Made by a program: the position numbers and the translations under genes
From: Jeotgalibaca ciconiae
GTDB lineage: Bacteria; Bacillota; Bacilli; Lactobacillales; Aerococcaceae
DNA: 64,000 nucleotides
Assembly (NCBI RefSeq): GCF_003955755.1
Contig: NZ_CP034465.1
Coordinates: 992,001 to 1,056,000, forward strand
Reading direction: 5' to 3'
Shown: piece after piece, positions 45,038 to 54,084 of the stretch
Position numbering within the stretch: the stretch's first letter is position 1
Layout: every line of letters begins with the position of its first letter
The notes under the pieces: generated by a model
What the model was told of the DNA's origin: nothing
The model's input: only the letters and a program-made list of their open reading frames with translations
Database searches by the model: none

Positions 45038-46321
45038 ATGGAAGAGAAGCGTTTAGATTTTAAACTAGGGTTTGTTAGTCTGGTGACAGGGCTTTTAGTT
45101 GGTGTTGTGGTGAGTGGCTTTCGGTTGGCTATTCCCTTTTTGATGGGGATGGTAGGAAAGTTATTGCAGTTTGGACAACAAAGTCTCCTTCACTCACTAT
45201 TGTTTATTTTTATTTTCGCAACGATTGGTGTCGTTGTATCGTGGAACGTCAAAAAAGAACCGATGATTGGCGGTTCAGGTATTCCCCAAGTAGCTGGTAA
45301 ATTAAGTAGGCAGTTAGACTTCTCCTGGTTCTCTGTCTTGATTCATAAGTTAATGGGTGGCATTCTAACGATTGGGAGCGGTCTGACTGTTGGCCGAGAA
45401 GGTCCATCGGTTCAGATTGGCGCAGCAATTGGACAAGGTATTGCCGAAAAAAGTCATTTAAATAGTCAGAACCAACGTTATTTGATTGTAGGCGCCGCTA
45501 GTGCGGGGATGGCTGCCGCATTTAACTCACCCATTTCAGGGATTATATTTGCATTAGAAGAACTTTTGAAACGAACCTCGCGGAGAGGGTTTTTAGCCAG
45601 TTCCTTAATTATCATTACGTCCACCCTCGTATCAATTATCTTATTAGATAACACCTTTACCCTTACTATTCCTATTTCATTAGAGTTACCAGTAAGAGAC
45701 TATCCTTTTTTAATTATATTAGGAATGGTCATTGGTTTATCAGGCGTTCTATTTAATCGGGTTATCCTGTGGGGAAAGAGAGTGTATGCACGATGGCACG
45801 TCCCTGTTGTTATAAAATGCAGCTTCCCTTTTGTTGTCACAGCACTCTTTTTATTATGGGATCCTAGTCTATTAGGCTCAGGAGATCATTATATATTAAT
45901 GCCATTCCATGAAAATATAGCTCTCGCCTCTCTACTATCTGTTTACTTGATTAAACTATTCTTATTAGTAGTGGCTTTTTCATCTGGTTTGCCAGGCGGT
46001 ATATTCTTCCCCTTGTTAGCACTAGGCTCACTTGCCGGCAACATCGTGGGAACAAGTTTATCAATGGGTGGATTAATCGATCAGAACACCTTATTAGTTT
46101 TTACGGTCATCGCAATGGCTGCTCATTTTGCTGCAATCGTTCGTGCCCCACTGACTGGTATTTTTCTCATCCTTGAAATGACAGGGGGATCGATTCGTTA
46201 TCTATTACCCCTTGCAATGGTCACCTTTGTTGCTTACCTTGTCGCTGAACTATTCCATTCCGAACCAATTTATGAATCATTGTTAGGGTTGATGTTGGCG
46301 AATGAAAAAGAGGAGGGGTAG
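45038..46321 (+). CDS. ClC-family chloride channel/antiporter
   Basis: 427 residues from the ATG at 45038, 8 bases after GGAGG. ClC signatures are complete: GGSGIPQVAG, GREGPSVQIGAAIGQ with the gating Glu, and GLPGGIFFPLLALG. About 12 membrane segments and no C-terminal CBS or RCK domain. Probably a Cl-/H+ antiporter for acid or ion homeostasis. Confidence 0.92.
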   Translation: MEEKRLDFKLGFVSLVTGLLVGVVVSGFRLAIPFLMGMVGKLLQFGQQSLLHSLLFIFIFATIGVVVSWNVKKEPMIGGSGIPQVAGKLSRQLDFSWFSVLIHKLMGGILTIGSGLTVGREGPSVQIGAAIGQGIAEKSHLNSQNQRYLIVGAASAGMAAAFNSPISGIIFALEELLKRTSRRGFLASSLIIITSTLVSIILLDNTFTLTIPISLELPVRDYPFLIILGMVIGLSGVLFNRVILWGKRVYARWHVPVVIKCSFPFVVTALFLLWDPSLLGSGDHYILMPFHENIALASLLSVYLIKLFLLVVAFSSGLPGGIFFPLLALGSLAGNIVGTSLSMGGLIDQNTLLVFTVIAMAAHFAAIVRAPLTGIFLILEMTGGSIRYLLPLAMVTFVAYLVAELFHSEPIYESLLGLMLANEKEEG

Positions 46322-46333
46322 GAGTTTTTAGAG

Positions 46334-46380
46334 TGACCCCAAAAGTTAGTTTTTTTTAGATCTAACTTTTGGGGTCATTT
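46334..46380 (+). terminator. intrinsic terminator after clcA
   Basis: TGACCCCAAAAGTTAG pairs perfectly with CTAACTTTTGGGGTCA (46334-46349 and 46362-46377), followed by TTTT. Confidence 0.9.
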
Positions 46381-46584
46381 TATATATGCATATCTTTTGT
46401 TTATTGTCTGGATAATTGAATGGGAACCGTTCTTTCAGACATTCCCACCTACACCATTAAACTTCTCTACAAATGCTGCATTTTTCTGAAATACACTGTA
46501 AGCGATAAATAGCTAGGTACCTGTGAGCACTAGCGGTCTCCTGTTGAACTTGAGATATCTTAAGTACAACTGGAGGTTTTTAAA

Positions 46585-46743
46585 TTGGAAAAGAATAAGC
46601 AGTCCATCGTTCCTGTCAAATTGCAGGAGAAACAAAGAAATCGTCGAATGATTGAGAAGCCCTTACCACAGAAATTAGTAGCACATTTAAAAAATAGTCA
46701 GATAGAGCTGTTATATATGAGGGAATCAAACCATCGACGTTGA
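46585..46743 (+). pseudogene. IS66 TnpA-like first orf, degenerate
   Basis: TTG frame behind TGGAGG, 52 codons, reads MEKNKQSIVPVKLQEKQRNR at its start. It occupies the place of IS66 orf1 before tnpB. The usual helix-turn-helix protein is longer, so this is probably internally deleted. Identity rests mainly on position. Confidence 0.5.
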
Positions 46744-46770
46744 AAATACTTCTCACGGAGATGACTAGTA

Positions 46771-47064
46771 ATGAAGCTCATTGACTTTACTCAAGTAGAG
46801 AATATTTTCATTGTGTGCGGGAAGACGGATATGCGTCGTCAAATTGATGGATTAGCCGCAACGATCACTGAAGAATATGACATGGATATTTATAACGGCG
46901 CTCTCTTTCTCTTCTGTGGTGGAAATAAAGACCGGTTCAAAGCTCTTTATTGGGAAGGCGACGGCTTCCTTCTCTTACATAAACGCTTAGAGAATGGTAA
47001 ATTGAATGGGCCTCGTAACCAGAAAGTCTCCATTAAGCCTGCGGTTAAAGGGAGTATAGCCTAA
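46771..47064 (+). pseudogene. tnpB: IS66 TnpB accessory protein, C-terminus altered
   Basis: 97 residues. VENIFIVCGKTDMRRQIDGL and ALFLFCGGNKDRFKALYWEGDG are unmistakable IS66 TnpB. From LENGKLNGPRN on, the sequence departs from the usual FxWPR..RWLMEGL ending and stops early, as expected from a frameshift or deletion. Confidence 0.85.
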
Positions 47065-47069
47065 GAAAT

Positions 47070-47109
47070 GAGAGAGAAATTGATAAAAAAATCAATTTCT
47101 CTCTCGTTT
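47070..47109. terminator. hairpin at the IS66 remnant boundary
   Basis: GAGAGAGAAATTGAT (47070-47084) pairs perfectly with ATCAATTTCTCTCTC (47091-47105), followed by GTTTTCTTTTTC. Confidence 0.8.
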
Positions 47110-47280
47110 TCTTTTTCTAATTATAGTAACATTTAATTACTATTTATGTGAGGAGAAGAAGCCATATTTATGATAACCGTTGTCATCTGGTATTTAGGCT
47201 ACTTCTAATAATCTTAAATTCAACTACATTTATGTTAGCAGCAACGATTAAAATGAAGATCAACAATTATAAGCTTAAGA

Positions 47281-47302
47281 AACCTCATTTATTTATGATA
47301 AG
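47281..47302 (-). repeat. rlmH-type attachment-site copy (distal)
   Basis: On the minus strand CTTATCATAAATAAATGAGG plus TT matches the 3' end of rlmH (48568-48589) at 19 of 22 positions, in the same orientation. It lies 1.29 kb away with the HEPN-like gene between. A weaker TTATCATAAATA occurs at about 47165-47178. Confidence 0.65.
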
Positions 47303-47525
47303 ATTCACTCATTGCTATTGGATACAATTGTGACAATCTTTTAAAATCATTGAGCCTCTTGTCAGATTATCCTATAGTTTTTTTAGAACTGTCATACATC
47401 TTAATATGGATTTTATATCAAATGACTAATTGTACACACCTACTAAATAATTTAAAGGAATAAATCAAGCAGATAATTATTTGGAAAATTATTTTCTGTT
47501 CTCTGTAAAAAATCTTTAGGAATAA

Positions 47526-48482
47526 TCAATTCGTAATGTTAACCAATCCAATTTTTGACAGGTCAATGTATATCATTTCAATATCATATCCACTATTAAT
47601 TGGGGACAAAGTGATATTAGAAGGGTTGTGTATCAAATCATATTTTAAAATTTTACTGATTACGTATTTGTTACTTTTTAACCCTAGTAGGTTCCACTTT
47701 TCTATCAAAGAAAGTAAATATTTATGGTTAAGATCTAAAAATTGTTTTTTTATTTCATACATTACTTCAGCCATTATTTGATAGTACTCTTTAATTAGTT
47801 CAAACATTTCTAAATCCTCTTGTTTATTCTGAAAGTTTAATAAATCATCTCTTACTATTTTTTTCCAGTCATAATTGGAACTTAATAGATAATCAATATT
47901 TAGATAAGCCGTTATTTTAGTGTTTTCTTGGTTGGTTTCAGGGTTCATTATGATTTCACTTGATATGGTTGTGACAGGAAAACCAACATGTTGTGTAAAG
48001 TTTCTTAAATAATAAAAGAATCTATAAACAAATTTTTCATCATATTTGTTAGATAATACATTTTTAAAATTAGAATATTCAATGCTTTTCTTATCATACT
48101 TACTCTTCATATGAATTTCTAGCGTATCAATAAATAACCTGCCGCTTGATAATAAATGTATTATAAGCCTATTTAATGTGTTTTCATTTGAAATTTTATT
48201 ATTTTTTTCAATATTACTTTTATATTTCAAAATATCTGAGGTATCACCTAGCACTAAATCAAACATTGTATTTATTTTTTGGTAATCATTACGTATTTTT
48301 CCTATCTCATCTGAGACTTTCATTATTTCATCTCTATTTTGAAAATCAAGAATATGGACTTCTCTTTCACCGTTTATTATATCTATTCTTGCTAAATCTT
48401 CTATAATATCCTCATCTTTTAAATGAGAGTACATTTGTTCTATTTTTATTTTATGTTCCTCAAAATTTTCAATAATTAACAT
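47526..48482 (-). CDS. uncharacterised AT-rich protein with HEPN-like RX4H motif
   Basis: 318 residues, highly helical, no membrane segment. I do not recognise the family. Residues 157-169 contain YYLRNFTQHVGFP, where Arg160-x4-His165 is the HEPN ribonuclease motif in a helical context. The coding DNA is far richer in A and T than the neighbours. It is the only gene between two rlmH-type attachment repeats, which suggests a horizontally acquired defence or toxin-like passenger. The RX4H match alone could be chance. Confidence 0.6.
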   Translation of the reverse strand: MLIIENFEEHKIKIEQMYSHLKDEDIIEDLARIDIINGEREVHILDFQNRDEIMKVSDEIGKIRNDYQKINTMFDLVLGDTSDILKYKSNIEKNNKISNENTLNRLIIHLLSSGRLFIDTLEIHMKSKYDKKSIEYSNFKNVLSNKYDEKFVYRFFYYLRNFTQHVGFPVTTISSEIIMNPETNQENTKITAYLNIDYLLSSNYDWKKIVRDDLLNFQNKQEDLEMFELIKEYYQIMAEVMYEIKKQFLDLNHKYLLSLIEKWNLLGLKSNKYVISKILKYDLIHNPSNITLSPINSGYDIEMIYIDLSKIGLVNITN

Positions 48483-48567
48483 CCTTTCTAATAGCGATTA
48501 TGTGATCTGAAATAATTTTGAAATGATTAAATGAACCCGTATCAGATTGAGCTGTGGTTTTCGAAAA

Positions 48568-48589
48568 AACCTCATCTACTTATGATACG
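48568..48589 (-). repeat. attachment site at the 3' end of rlmH (proximal)
   Basis: The last codons and stop of rlmH (CGTATCATAAGTAGATGAGG plus TT on the minus strand) correspond to the staphylococcal SCC attachment site, whose core is TATCATAA just before or over the rlmH stop. Confidence 0.65.
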
Positions 48590-49055
48590 GCTCGCCCTTC
48601 ATAATCCGAAAACCCCGATACACCTGCTCCACCAACACCAATCGCATCAACTGATGGGGAAAGGTCAGCTTCCCAAATGATATTTCTTCGTTCGCTCGTT
48701 GAAGTACAGCCTTGCTTAATCCGAGTGAACCACCGATAATAAAGGTGATATCACTTTTACCTGTGATGCCGAGTTGGTCGATTTTTTTGGAGAAGTCAAC
48801 GGAATCGTATTGTTTCCCATTAATGGCTAAGGCAAATACATAACTTTGGTCGGCTACTTTTGCAAGAATGCGTTCGCCCTCTTTGTCTTTTACCATTTCC
48901 ATTTCTTTTTCGCTTAGTGTTTCGGGTGCTTTTTCATCGTTTACTTCAATGATTTGTAGTTTGCAATAGCTGCCCAGACGTTTTGTGTATTCAGCAATAC
49001 CTTGCTTTAAATACTTTTCCTTTAATTTTCCAACTGTTATAATCTTTATATTCAT
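48576..49055 (-). CDS. rlmH: 23S rRNA (pseudouridine1915-N3)-methyltransferase
   Basis: 159 residues, SPOUT fold. [34 protein letters not shown] and the trefoil-knot end [18 protein letters not shown] with terminal GEPYHK. It methylates pseudouridine 1915 in helix 69 on the 70S ribosome. Complete and apparently intact, although its 3' end serves as an integration site. Confidence 0.95.
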   Translation of the reverse strand: MNIKIITVGKLKEKYLKQGIAEYTKRLGSYCKLQIIEVNDEKAPETLSEKEMEMVKDKEGERILAKVADQSYVFALAINGKQYDSVDFSKKIDQLGITGKSDITFIIGGSLGLSKAVLQRANEEISFGKLTFPHQLMRLVLVEQVYRGFRIMKGEPYHK

Positions 49056-49162
49056 ATCGTTGCCCCTTTTTTATTTTCATTATCATCGTATTGAAAATAA
49101 AGTAGGAGTGCAATCTATTTCTATGTGTGTTCAAGTTTTATTACGAAAAAAGGAGGGATTTT

Positions 49163-50542
49163 GTGCGCAATTGGTTCTCGCGTTGGACGATTTCTCAGAA
49201 AATTGTGGCGAGTTTTATCCTGTTAATTGTTATTGGCTCTGTTCTTTTATGGCTTCCGATTAGCCAGGCTTTTGGTTCTCAAGCTACTTACTTCGATCAT
49301 TTCTTCCACTCTGCTTCACTCGTGACCGTAACTGGATTGGTAGATACACCGATTGCTCAAACCTACTCTTTTTTCGGGCAAATTATTTGTTTGATTTTAA
49401 TGCAAATTGGCGGATTAGGTTTAATGACAATCGTTGCGAGTATCGTGACTGCTTTTGGCAAAAGAATGAGCTTAAGTGAACGTCTGGCTGTGCAAGAAGG
49501 ACTAAACCGTGAGGATGCTACTGACTTTCGTTCTTTTTTAAGCACGATTCTTCGGTATGTATTCGTGATTGAAGGAATCGGATTTTTTGTCCTTTCTTTT
49601 CGTTTTATCCCAGAATTTGGTTGGGCAAAAGGACTATTTACGGCTTTATTTTTAGCTATTTCTGGCTTTACAAATGCAGGATTTGATACCTTGGGCAGCA
49701 ATTCGTTAGCTGCTTATGTTCATGATCCGCTCGTGAATTTAGTTATTTCAGTATTAATTATTCTAGGCGGTATCGGTTTTCATGTTTGGTTTGATTTTGC
49801 TTCTGTTTCCCGTAATTGGATAAAAAGAAAAGGTAAAAAGAAATTGCTTTATTTTTATCGGAGCCTTTCTCTTCATAGCCGACTAGCAATTGTGGTCAGT
49901 TTGATTTTAACGGGACTAGGCACACTATTGTTTCTTTTAGTAGAATACCAGAACCCTGAAACGATTGGAGACTTTTCTTTTGGTCAAAAGCTATTGGCTA
50001 GCTTTTTCCAAACCGTAACGATGCGGACGGCTGGACTGACAACTGTCGACTTCACGAAAGTTTATCCTTTTACGTTATTCTGGTTTATTATTTCCATGTT
50101 TATTGGCGGCTCTCCTGGAAGTACAGCAGGTGGTTTGAAAACCACCACATTTGCGATGATTGTCTTGCTCATTTATAACGTCTTCCGTGGACAGAAAAAC
50201 GTTAACATATGGAATCATACAATTTCGGAAACGCTGGTACGAAATGCATTTGTCATTTTTTCAGTTTTCTTTTCCGCTTTCTTATTAGGGACAGGTATTT
50301 TGTCCTTATTAAATCCGGATGTGGAGTTTATTGTCTTGATGTTTGAGTCTGTTTCTGCCATTACAACGGTGGGAATCAGTGCACATCTGACGACATCTTT
50401 AGGAATAATGAGCAAGATTACCTTGATGGTTCTCATGTTTGCAGGGCGAATCGGACCGATTACCATGGCAGAAAGTTTGGCACGTAAGGATAAAGAAACG
50501 AAAAACATTACCTACGCTTCTGGAAAAATAATTATTGGATAG
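49163..50542 (+). CDS. ktrB: TrkH/KtrB-family potassium channel subunit
   Basis: 459 residues from the GTG at 49163, 6 bases after GGAGG (the frame is open to 49127). Four M1-P-M2 repeats typical of Trk/Ktr: selectivity regions TVTGLVDTP, FTNAGFDTLG, TMRTAGLTTVD and ITTVGISAH, and GGSPGSTAGGLKTTTF. It forms the membrane channel of a Na-dependent K uptake system with the KtrA gene that follows after 14 bases. Confidence 0.92.
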   Translation: MRNWFSRWTISQKIVASFILLIVIGSVLLWLPISQAFGSQATYFDHFFHSASLVTVTGLVDTPIAQTYSFFGQIICLILMQIGGLGLMTIVASIVTAFGKRMSLSERLAVQEGLNREDATDFRSFLSTILRYVFVIEGIGFFVLSFRFIPEFGWAKGLFTALFLAISGFTNAGFDTLGSNSLAAYVHDPLVNLVISVLIILGGIGFHVWFDFASVSRNWIKRKGKKKLLYFYRSLSLHSRLAIVVSLILTGLGTLLFLLVEYQNPETIGDFSFGQKLLASFFQTVTMRTAGLTTVDFTKVYPFTLFWFIISMFIGGSPGSTAGGLKTTTFAMIVLLIYNVFRGQKNVNIWNHTISETLVRNAFVIFSVFFSAFLLGTGILSLLNPDVEFIVLMFESVSAITTVGISAHLTTSLGIMSKITLMVLMFAGRIGPITMAESLARKDKETKNITYASGKIIIG

Positions 50543-50556
50543 GATGGAGTAATAGA

Positions 50557-51228
50557 ATGAGAAGGACCATTGGAATATTAGGTTTAGGGATTTTCGGGAG
50601 GAGTATTGCCCGGACATTAGCAGAGTTTGATTATGACGTGATTGCAGTTGATAAAAGTGAAGAAAACATTAATGATCTAGAGCCCCTTATTACAAAAGGT
50701 GTCGTCGGCGACATTTCAGATCGAGATTTGTTAGAAACAATTGGTATCGGTGATTGTGACGCAGTTGTAATTTCCACAGGTACTGTATTAGAAGCGAGTG
50801 TACTTGCAGTGATGCATTGTAAAAAACTAGGTGTACCAAAAATCATTGCTAAAGCAAAAAATAATATGTATCGCGATGTTCTTCAAGAAATTGGCGCAAA
50901 CGAAGTGATTTTGCCTGAACGTGAATCAGGAGTCCGTCTCGCAAAAAAATTGATGCGAAACAAAATTGAAGATATTGTGGAACTAGACGACCACACTTCC
51001 ATTGTAGAATTTTCACCTCCTAAAAGCTGGGTTGGGAAGACGATTCAAGAACTGGATTTACGTAAAAGATATGACATCAACTTGATTGGCATGCGAGAAT
51101 CAAAAAATGCGCCACTAAACGTTAGTGTGTTAGCAAATACACTTGTTCGAGAAGATTTAATATTTTTAGGAATTTCTGAGTCTGATATATTTGAGCGTCA
51201 TGACTATTTGAAAGAACCTTATGAATAG
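50557..51228 (+). CDS. ktrA: TrkA/KtrA-family potassium uptake regulator
   Basis: 223 residues: RCK_N Rossmann domain (GILGLGIFGRSIARTLAEFDYDVIAVDKSE in overlapping motifs, GDISDRDLLETIGI) and RCK_C domain (about 135-220). It binds ATP/ADP or NAD and gates KtrB at the cytoplasmic side. It is transcribed with the first ktrB; a second ktrB follows 150 bases later. Confidence 0.92.
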   Translation: MRRTIGILGLGIFGRSIARTLAEFDYDVIAVDKSEENINDLEPLITKGVVGDISDRDLLETIGIGDCDAVVISTGTVLEASVLAVMHCKKLGVPKIIAKAKNNMYRDVLQEIGANEVILPERESGVRLAKKLMRNKIEDIVELDDHTSIVEFSPPKSWVGKTIQELDLRKRYDINLIGMRESKNAPLNVSVLANTLVREDLIFLGISESDIFERHDYLKEPYE

Positions 51229-51386
51229 AAAATAAGCGAAATTTAAAGAAGTTATTTCTTACACAATCTATGGAAGGTGATCTCGATAACTATTTAGGTC
51301 ATCTTCTTTTTCCATTTTTTACCTTGAAGATTGATAATAACAACTGACTATATTATTTCTTATAAATTGAAAGAGGAATGAACAAT

Positions 51387-52769
51387 ATGAAAGAGCGGTT
51401 TTATAAGTGGACAACTTCAAAAAAAATAGTAGCTAGTTTTTTGTTTTTAATTCTAGTTGGCTCTATTCTACTATCCATGCCGATTAGTCAATTAGAGGAT
51501 GTAAAAACAACTTATATGGATCATCTATTCCATTCTGTATCAATGGTATGTGTGACAGGTTTATCGAGAGTCCCTATCAGCAGTATTTATTCAACATTTG
51601 GACTTTCTGTCAGTTTACTTTTAATACAATGTGGTGGTTTAGGTTTGATGACTTTAGTAGCGAGTGCTGCTTCGACGTTAGGAAGGAAAATGAGATTGAG
51701 GGAAAGACTAGCGGTGCAAGAAGGAATTAATCAGTCAGATGCCAAAGACCTTAAGACTTATTTAAGTAACATATTCAAATATACTTTTTTTATTGAAGCC
51801 ATGGGTTTCTTATCCCTTTGTATTTATTTTATTCCAGCTCTAGGGTTTAAAAAAGGAAGTTTTACCTCTCTTTTTTTAACAATTTCGGCATTTAATAATG
51901 CAGGCTTTGATAATCTTGGAGCAACTTCTTTAAACAATTATGTACATGAGCCCTTGGTAAATATTGTTATCAGCTTTTTAATCATATTAGGAGGAATAGG
52001 ATTTATCGTTTGGTTTGATGTAGCACGTGTGTTAAGTAATAATTATTCAAGAAAACAATCTCCTTTTAATCTTATCCAATTATTTCGCAAATTAACTTTA
52101 CATAGCAAGATCGCTATCTTTACAACGTTTTCTCTAACTTTTATTAGTGCATTTTTATTTTTCGTTGTAGAATATAATAATCTAAATTCAATAGGAAAGT
52201 TTTCGTTTTTTGAAAAAATTCTAGCTAGCTTCTTTCAGTCAATCACCATGAGAACTGCTGGTTTTTCAACCATTGATTACGGCGCTGTCCATCCCTTTAC
52301 TTTGATTAATTTTATCTTTTCAATGTTCATAGGAGGTTCTCCTGGAGGGGCCGCTGGCGGCTTGAAAACAACCACCTTTGTCATGGTTATCTTGCTAATC
52401 TACAATGAATTGCGAGGGCAGAAAAATGTCAATGTCCTTAGACATACCATACCAGAATCCTTAGTACGCAACGCCTTAGTAATATCAGTCATTTTTCTTT
52501 TTTCTTTTCTACTTGGATCCACTTTACTATTATTATTGAATCCTGAAGTACCTTACATACATTTAATGTTCGAGACAGTTTCAGCCCTTGCTACAGTTGG
52601 TGTGACAGTAAACTTAACCCCATCTTTAGGAGTTGCCAGTCATATTATCATTATGATCATGATGTTTGCAGGCAGAGTTGGACCGATTACATTAGTTGAC
52701 AGTCTGTTAAGAAAAGATAAATTCACAAAAAACATTACTTATGCAAAAGGAAAAATCATCATTGGTTGA
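51387..52769 (+). CDS. second TrkH/KtrB-family potassium channel subunit
   Basis: About 460 residues, aligning with the first KtrB from end to end, with the same GGSPGGAAGGLKTTTF and C-terminal RVGPITLVDSLLRKDK..NITYAKGKIIIG. Starts are possible at 51378 or 51387; GAGGA spacing favours 51387. It has no KtrA of its own and is visibly more AT-rich than the first copy. It probably shares the KtrA between them, as KtrD shares KtrC in some bacteria. Confidence 0.9.
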   Translation: MKERFYKWTTSKKIVASFLFLILVGSILLSMPISQLEDVKTTYMDHLFHSVSMVCVTGLSRVPISSIYSTFGLSVSLLLIQCGGLGLMTLVASAASTLGRKMRLRERLAVQEGINQSDAKDLKTYLSNIFKYTFFIEAMGFLSLCIYFIPALGFKKGSFTSLFLTISAFNNAGFDNLGATSLNNYVHEPLVNIVISFLIILGGIGFIVWFDVARVLSNNYSRKQSPFNLIQLFRKLTLHSKIAIFTTFSLTFISAFLFFVVEYNNLNSIGKFSFFEKILASFFQSITMRTAGFSTIDYGAVHPFTLINFIFSMFIGGSPGGAAGGLKTTTFVMVILLIYNELRGQKNVNVLRHTIPESLVRNALVISVIFLFSFLLGSTLLLLLNPEVPYIHLMFETVSALATVGVTVNLTPSLGVASHIIIMIMMFAGRVGPITLVDSLLRKDKFTKNITYAKGKIIIG

Positions 52770-52802
52770 TGTAATGAAAGAATAGTACGAATGAATACTA
52801 CC

Positions 52803-53011
52803 TAAGAAAAGCGGACAAGTCCGCCTTGACCTATGAAAAAATAGGAAATTTGACCCTGAATTGTCAGGAGACTTCACGCTTCAGCGGGTTAGTCGAATGA
52901 TATGCGTTAGCGAGCAGCGAAGCGCGCAATGGGGCAAATTTATCTTTTTTTCACTAGGTCAGGACTTGGAAGCTAGACATTGATGGCTGAACTTATAATC
53001 CCCTAGTCTAT
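52803..53011 (+). repeat. 209-bp dispersed repeat, copy 2
   Basis: Same orientation and length as copy 1 (30865-31073); differs at TTGACC for TTGGCC and TTGGAAG for TTGGGAG. The first change turns a G-U pair with TAGGTC in the long inverted repeat into a Watson-Crick pair. It lies between ktrB2 and the convergent fructokinase gene. Confidence 0.85.
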
Positions 53012-53017
53012 GAAGAA

Positions 53018-53047
53018 AGGGGCCGGGAAAAAATTCCCGGCCCTCTA
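53018..53047. terminator. GC-rich bidirectional hairpin
   Basis: GGGCCGGGAA and TTCCCGGCCC pair perfectly around a 4-nt loop, right after repeat copy 2. Confidence 0.8.
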
Positions 53048-53080
53048 GTATTAACGAATAATAGTGGTGTAAACGTGCTC

Positions 53081-53180
53081 AAAAAGGCAGATCCGACACC
53101 CACTTCACGAATCATGCGCGGATGGTCTTCGTCCATCCTGTGCTTATTCCTTCCAGTGACTCGGATCTAAACGCCTTTTT
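53081..53180. ncRNA. 100-nt multi-stem structure, possible small RNA or complex terminator
   Basis: AAAAAGGC and GCCTTTTT close the structure; AGATCCGA/TCGGATCT, CACT/AGTG, GCGC/GUGC and a terminal GGATGG-N7-CCATCC hairpin nest inside. It lies 17 bases past the fructokinase stop. Its length and layered stems exceed a simple terminator. Confidence 0.45.
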
Positions 53181-53197
53181 CCCACTCTATTTTTTTC

Positions 53198-54067
53198 TTA
53201 TAAATGAATTTTTGCTTCTTTTGCAAGTGCCAAGCAACCGATTGTCCCGGCATTGTCTTCTAATTCGGGTGTAACAATGTAGTTTGTTAAATCAGGCGTT
53301 TTTACATAACTTTGCATTAAATCTTCGAATGCTTGATGAACTTTTTTAAGCATGTGGCGCTGTTTCATTACGCCACCGCCAAAAATTATGACATCCGGGG
53401 AGAGCATGAGTGTTGTGTTATAAGCACATTGCGCTATATAATAAGCCAGCATGTCCCATAGTTCATCATCTGGAGAGATATCTTGCCCTTTTTTACCGGT
53501 TCTTTTCTCAATTGCTGGTCCCGCAGTCATCCCTTCCAAACAATTGCCATGGAATGGACAATTTCCTGTAAAAGAATCATTTTTGTGAGGTACTACCATC
53601 ATATGTCCCATTTCCGGGTGACTAAATCCTTCAACGAAACGACCTTCTTGTATAGCTCCTCCGCCCACTCCGGTTCCAATTGTATAATAAACGACGCTCG
53701 ACAACCCTTTGCCCTTACCAAATGCGTATTCTCCGTATGCTGCAGCATTAACATCCGTTGTCCAAGCGATTGGCAGAGAAAAATGTTTTTTCATTGTGCC
53801 GACGAAATCAAAATTTTGCCACAGTAATTTAGGAGTAGATGTAATAAACCCATATGTTGGAGAATTTCGATGAATATCAATGGGGCCGAAAGACCCAATC
53901 CCAATCCCTTCCAGCTTATCTTGATAACCTTTAAAAAATTGAATAACCAACTCCATCGTTTCCTCTGGTGTTGTTGTAGGAAAGCTCACTCGGTCGATAA
54001 TTTCTAAACTTTCATCAGCAACTGCGCAAACAAATTTTGTGCCACCTGCCTCTATTGATCCGTACAT
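53198..54067 (-). CDS. scrK: ROK-family fructokinase
   Basis: 289 residues from the ATG at 54067 (MYGSIEAGG), behind GAGGAG. ROK features: the ATP loop IEAGGTKFVCAV, TDVNAAAYGEYAFGKG, IGTGVGGGAI, and the zinc motif HPEMGH..GNCPFHGNCLEG with three Cys and a His. It phosphorylates the fructose released from sucrose-6-phosphate. It lies at the edge of the sugar island, coupled to the AraC gene upstream. Confidence 0.88.
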   Translation of the reverse strand: MYGSIEAGGTKFVCAVADESLEIIDRVSFPTTTPEETMELVIQFFKGYQDKLEGIGIGSFGPIDIHRNSPTYGFITSTPKLLWQNFDFVGTMKKHFSLPIAWTTDVNAAAYGEYAFGKGKGLSSVVYYTIGTGVGGGAIQEGRFVEGFSHPEMGHMMVVPHKNDSFTGNCPFHGNCLEGMTAGPAIEKRTGKKGQDISPDDELWDMLAYYIAQCAYNTTLMLSPDVIIFGGGVMKQRHMLKKVHQAFEDLMQSYVKTPDLTNYIVTPELEDNAGTIGCLALAKEAKIHL

Positions 54068-54084
54068 AATACACTCACTCCTCA

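Larger units (their letters stand above)
46498..47064 (+). mobile_element. IS66-family insertion sequence remnant
   Basis: GTAAGCG at 46498-46504 is the usual IS66 left terminal sequence. It is followed by a shortened first orf (46585) and a TnpB-like second orf (46771). The large transposase TnpC and the right end are missing, so the element is dead. Confidence 0.75.

Noticed and set aside
47148-47333. 61-codon frame between the IS66 remnant and the rlmH island
   Set aside because: Its start has no proper spacing to GAGGAG and its C-terminal part is just the translated attachment-site repeat; the nested 12-codon hydrophobic MITVVIWYLGYF is too short and too far from a ribosome site to claim.
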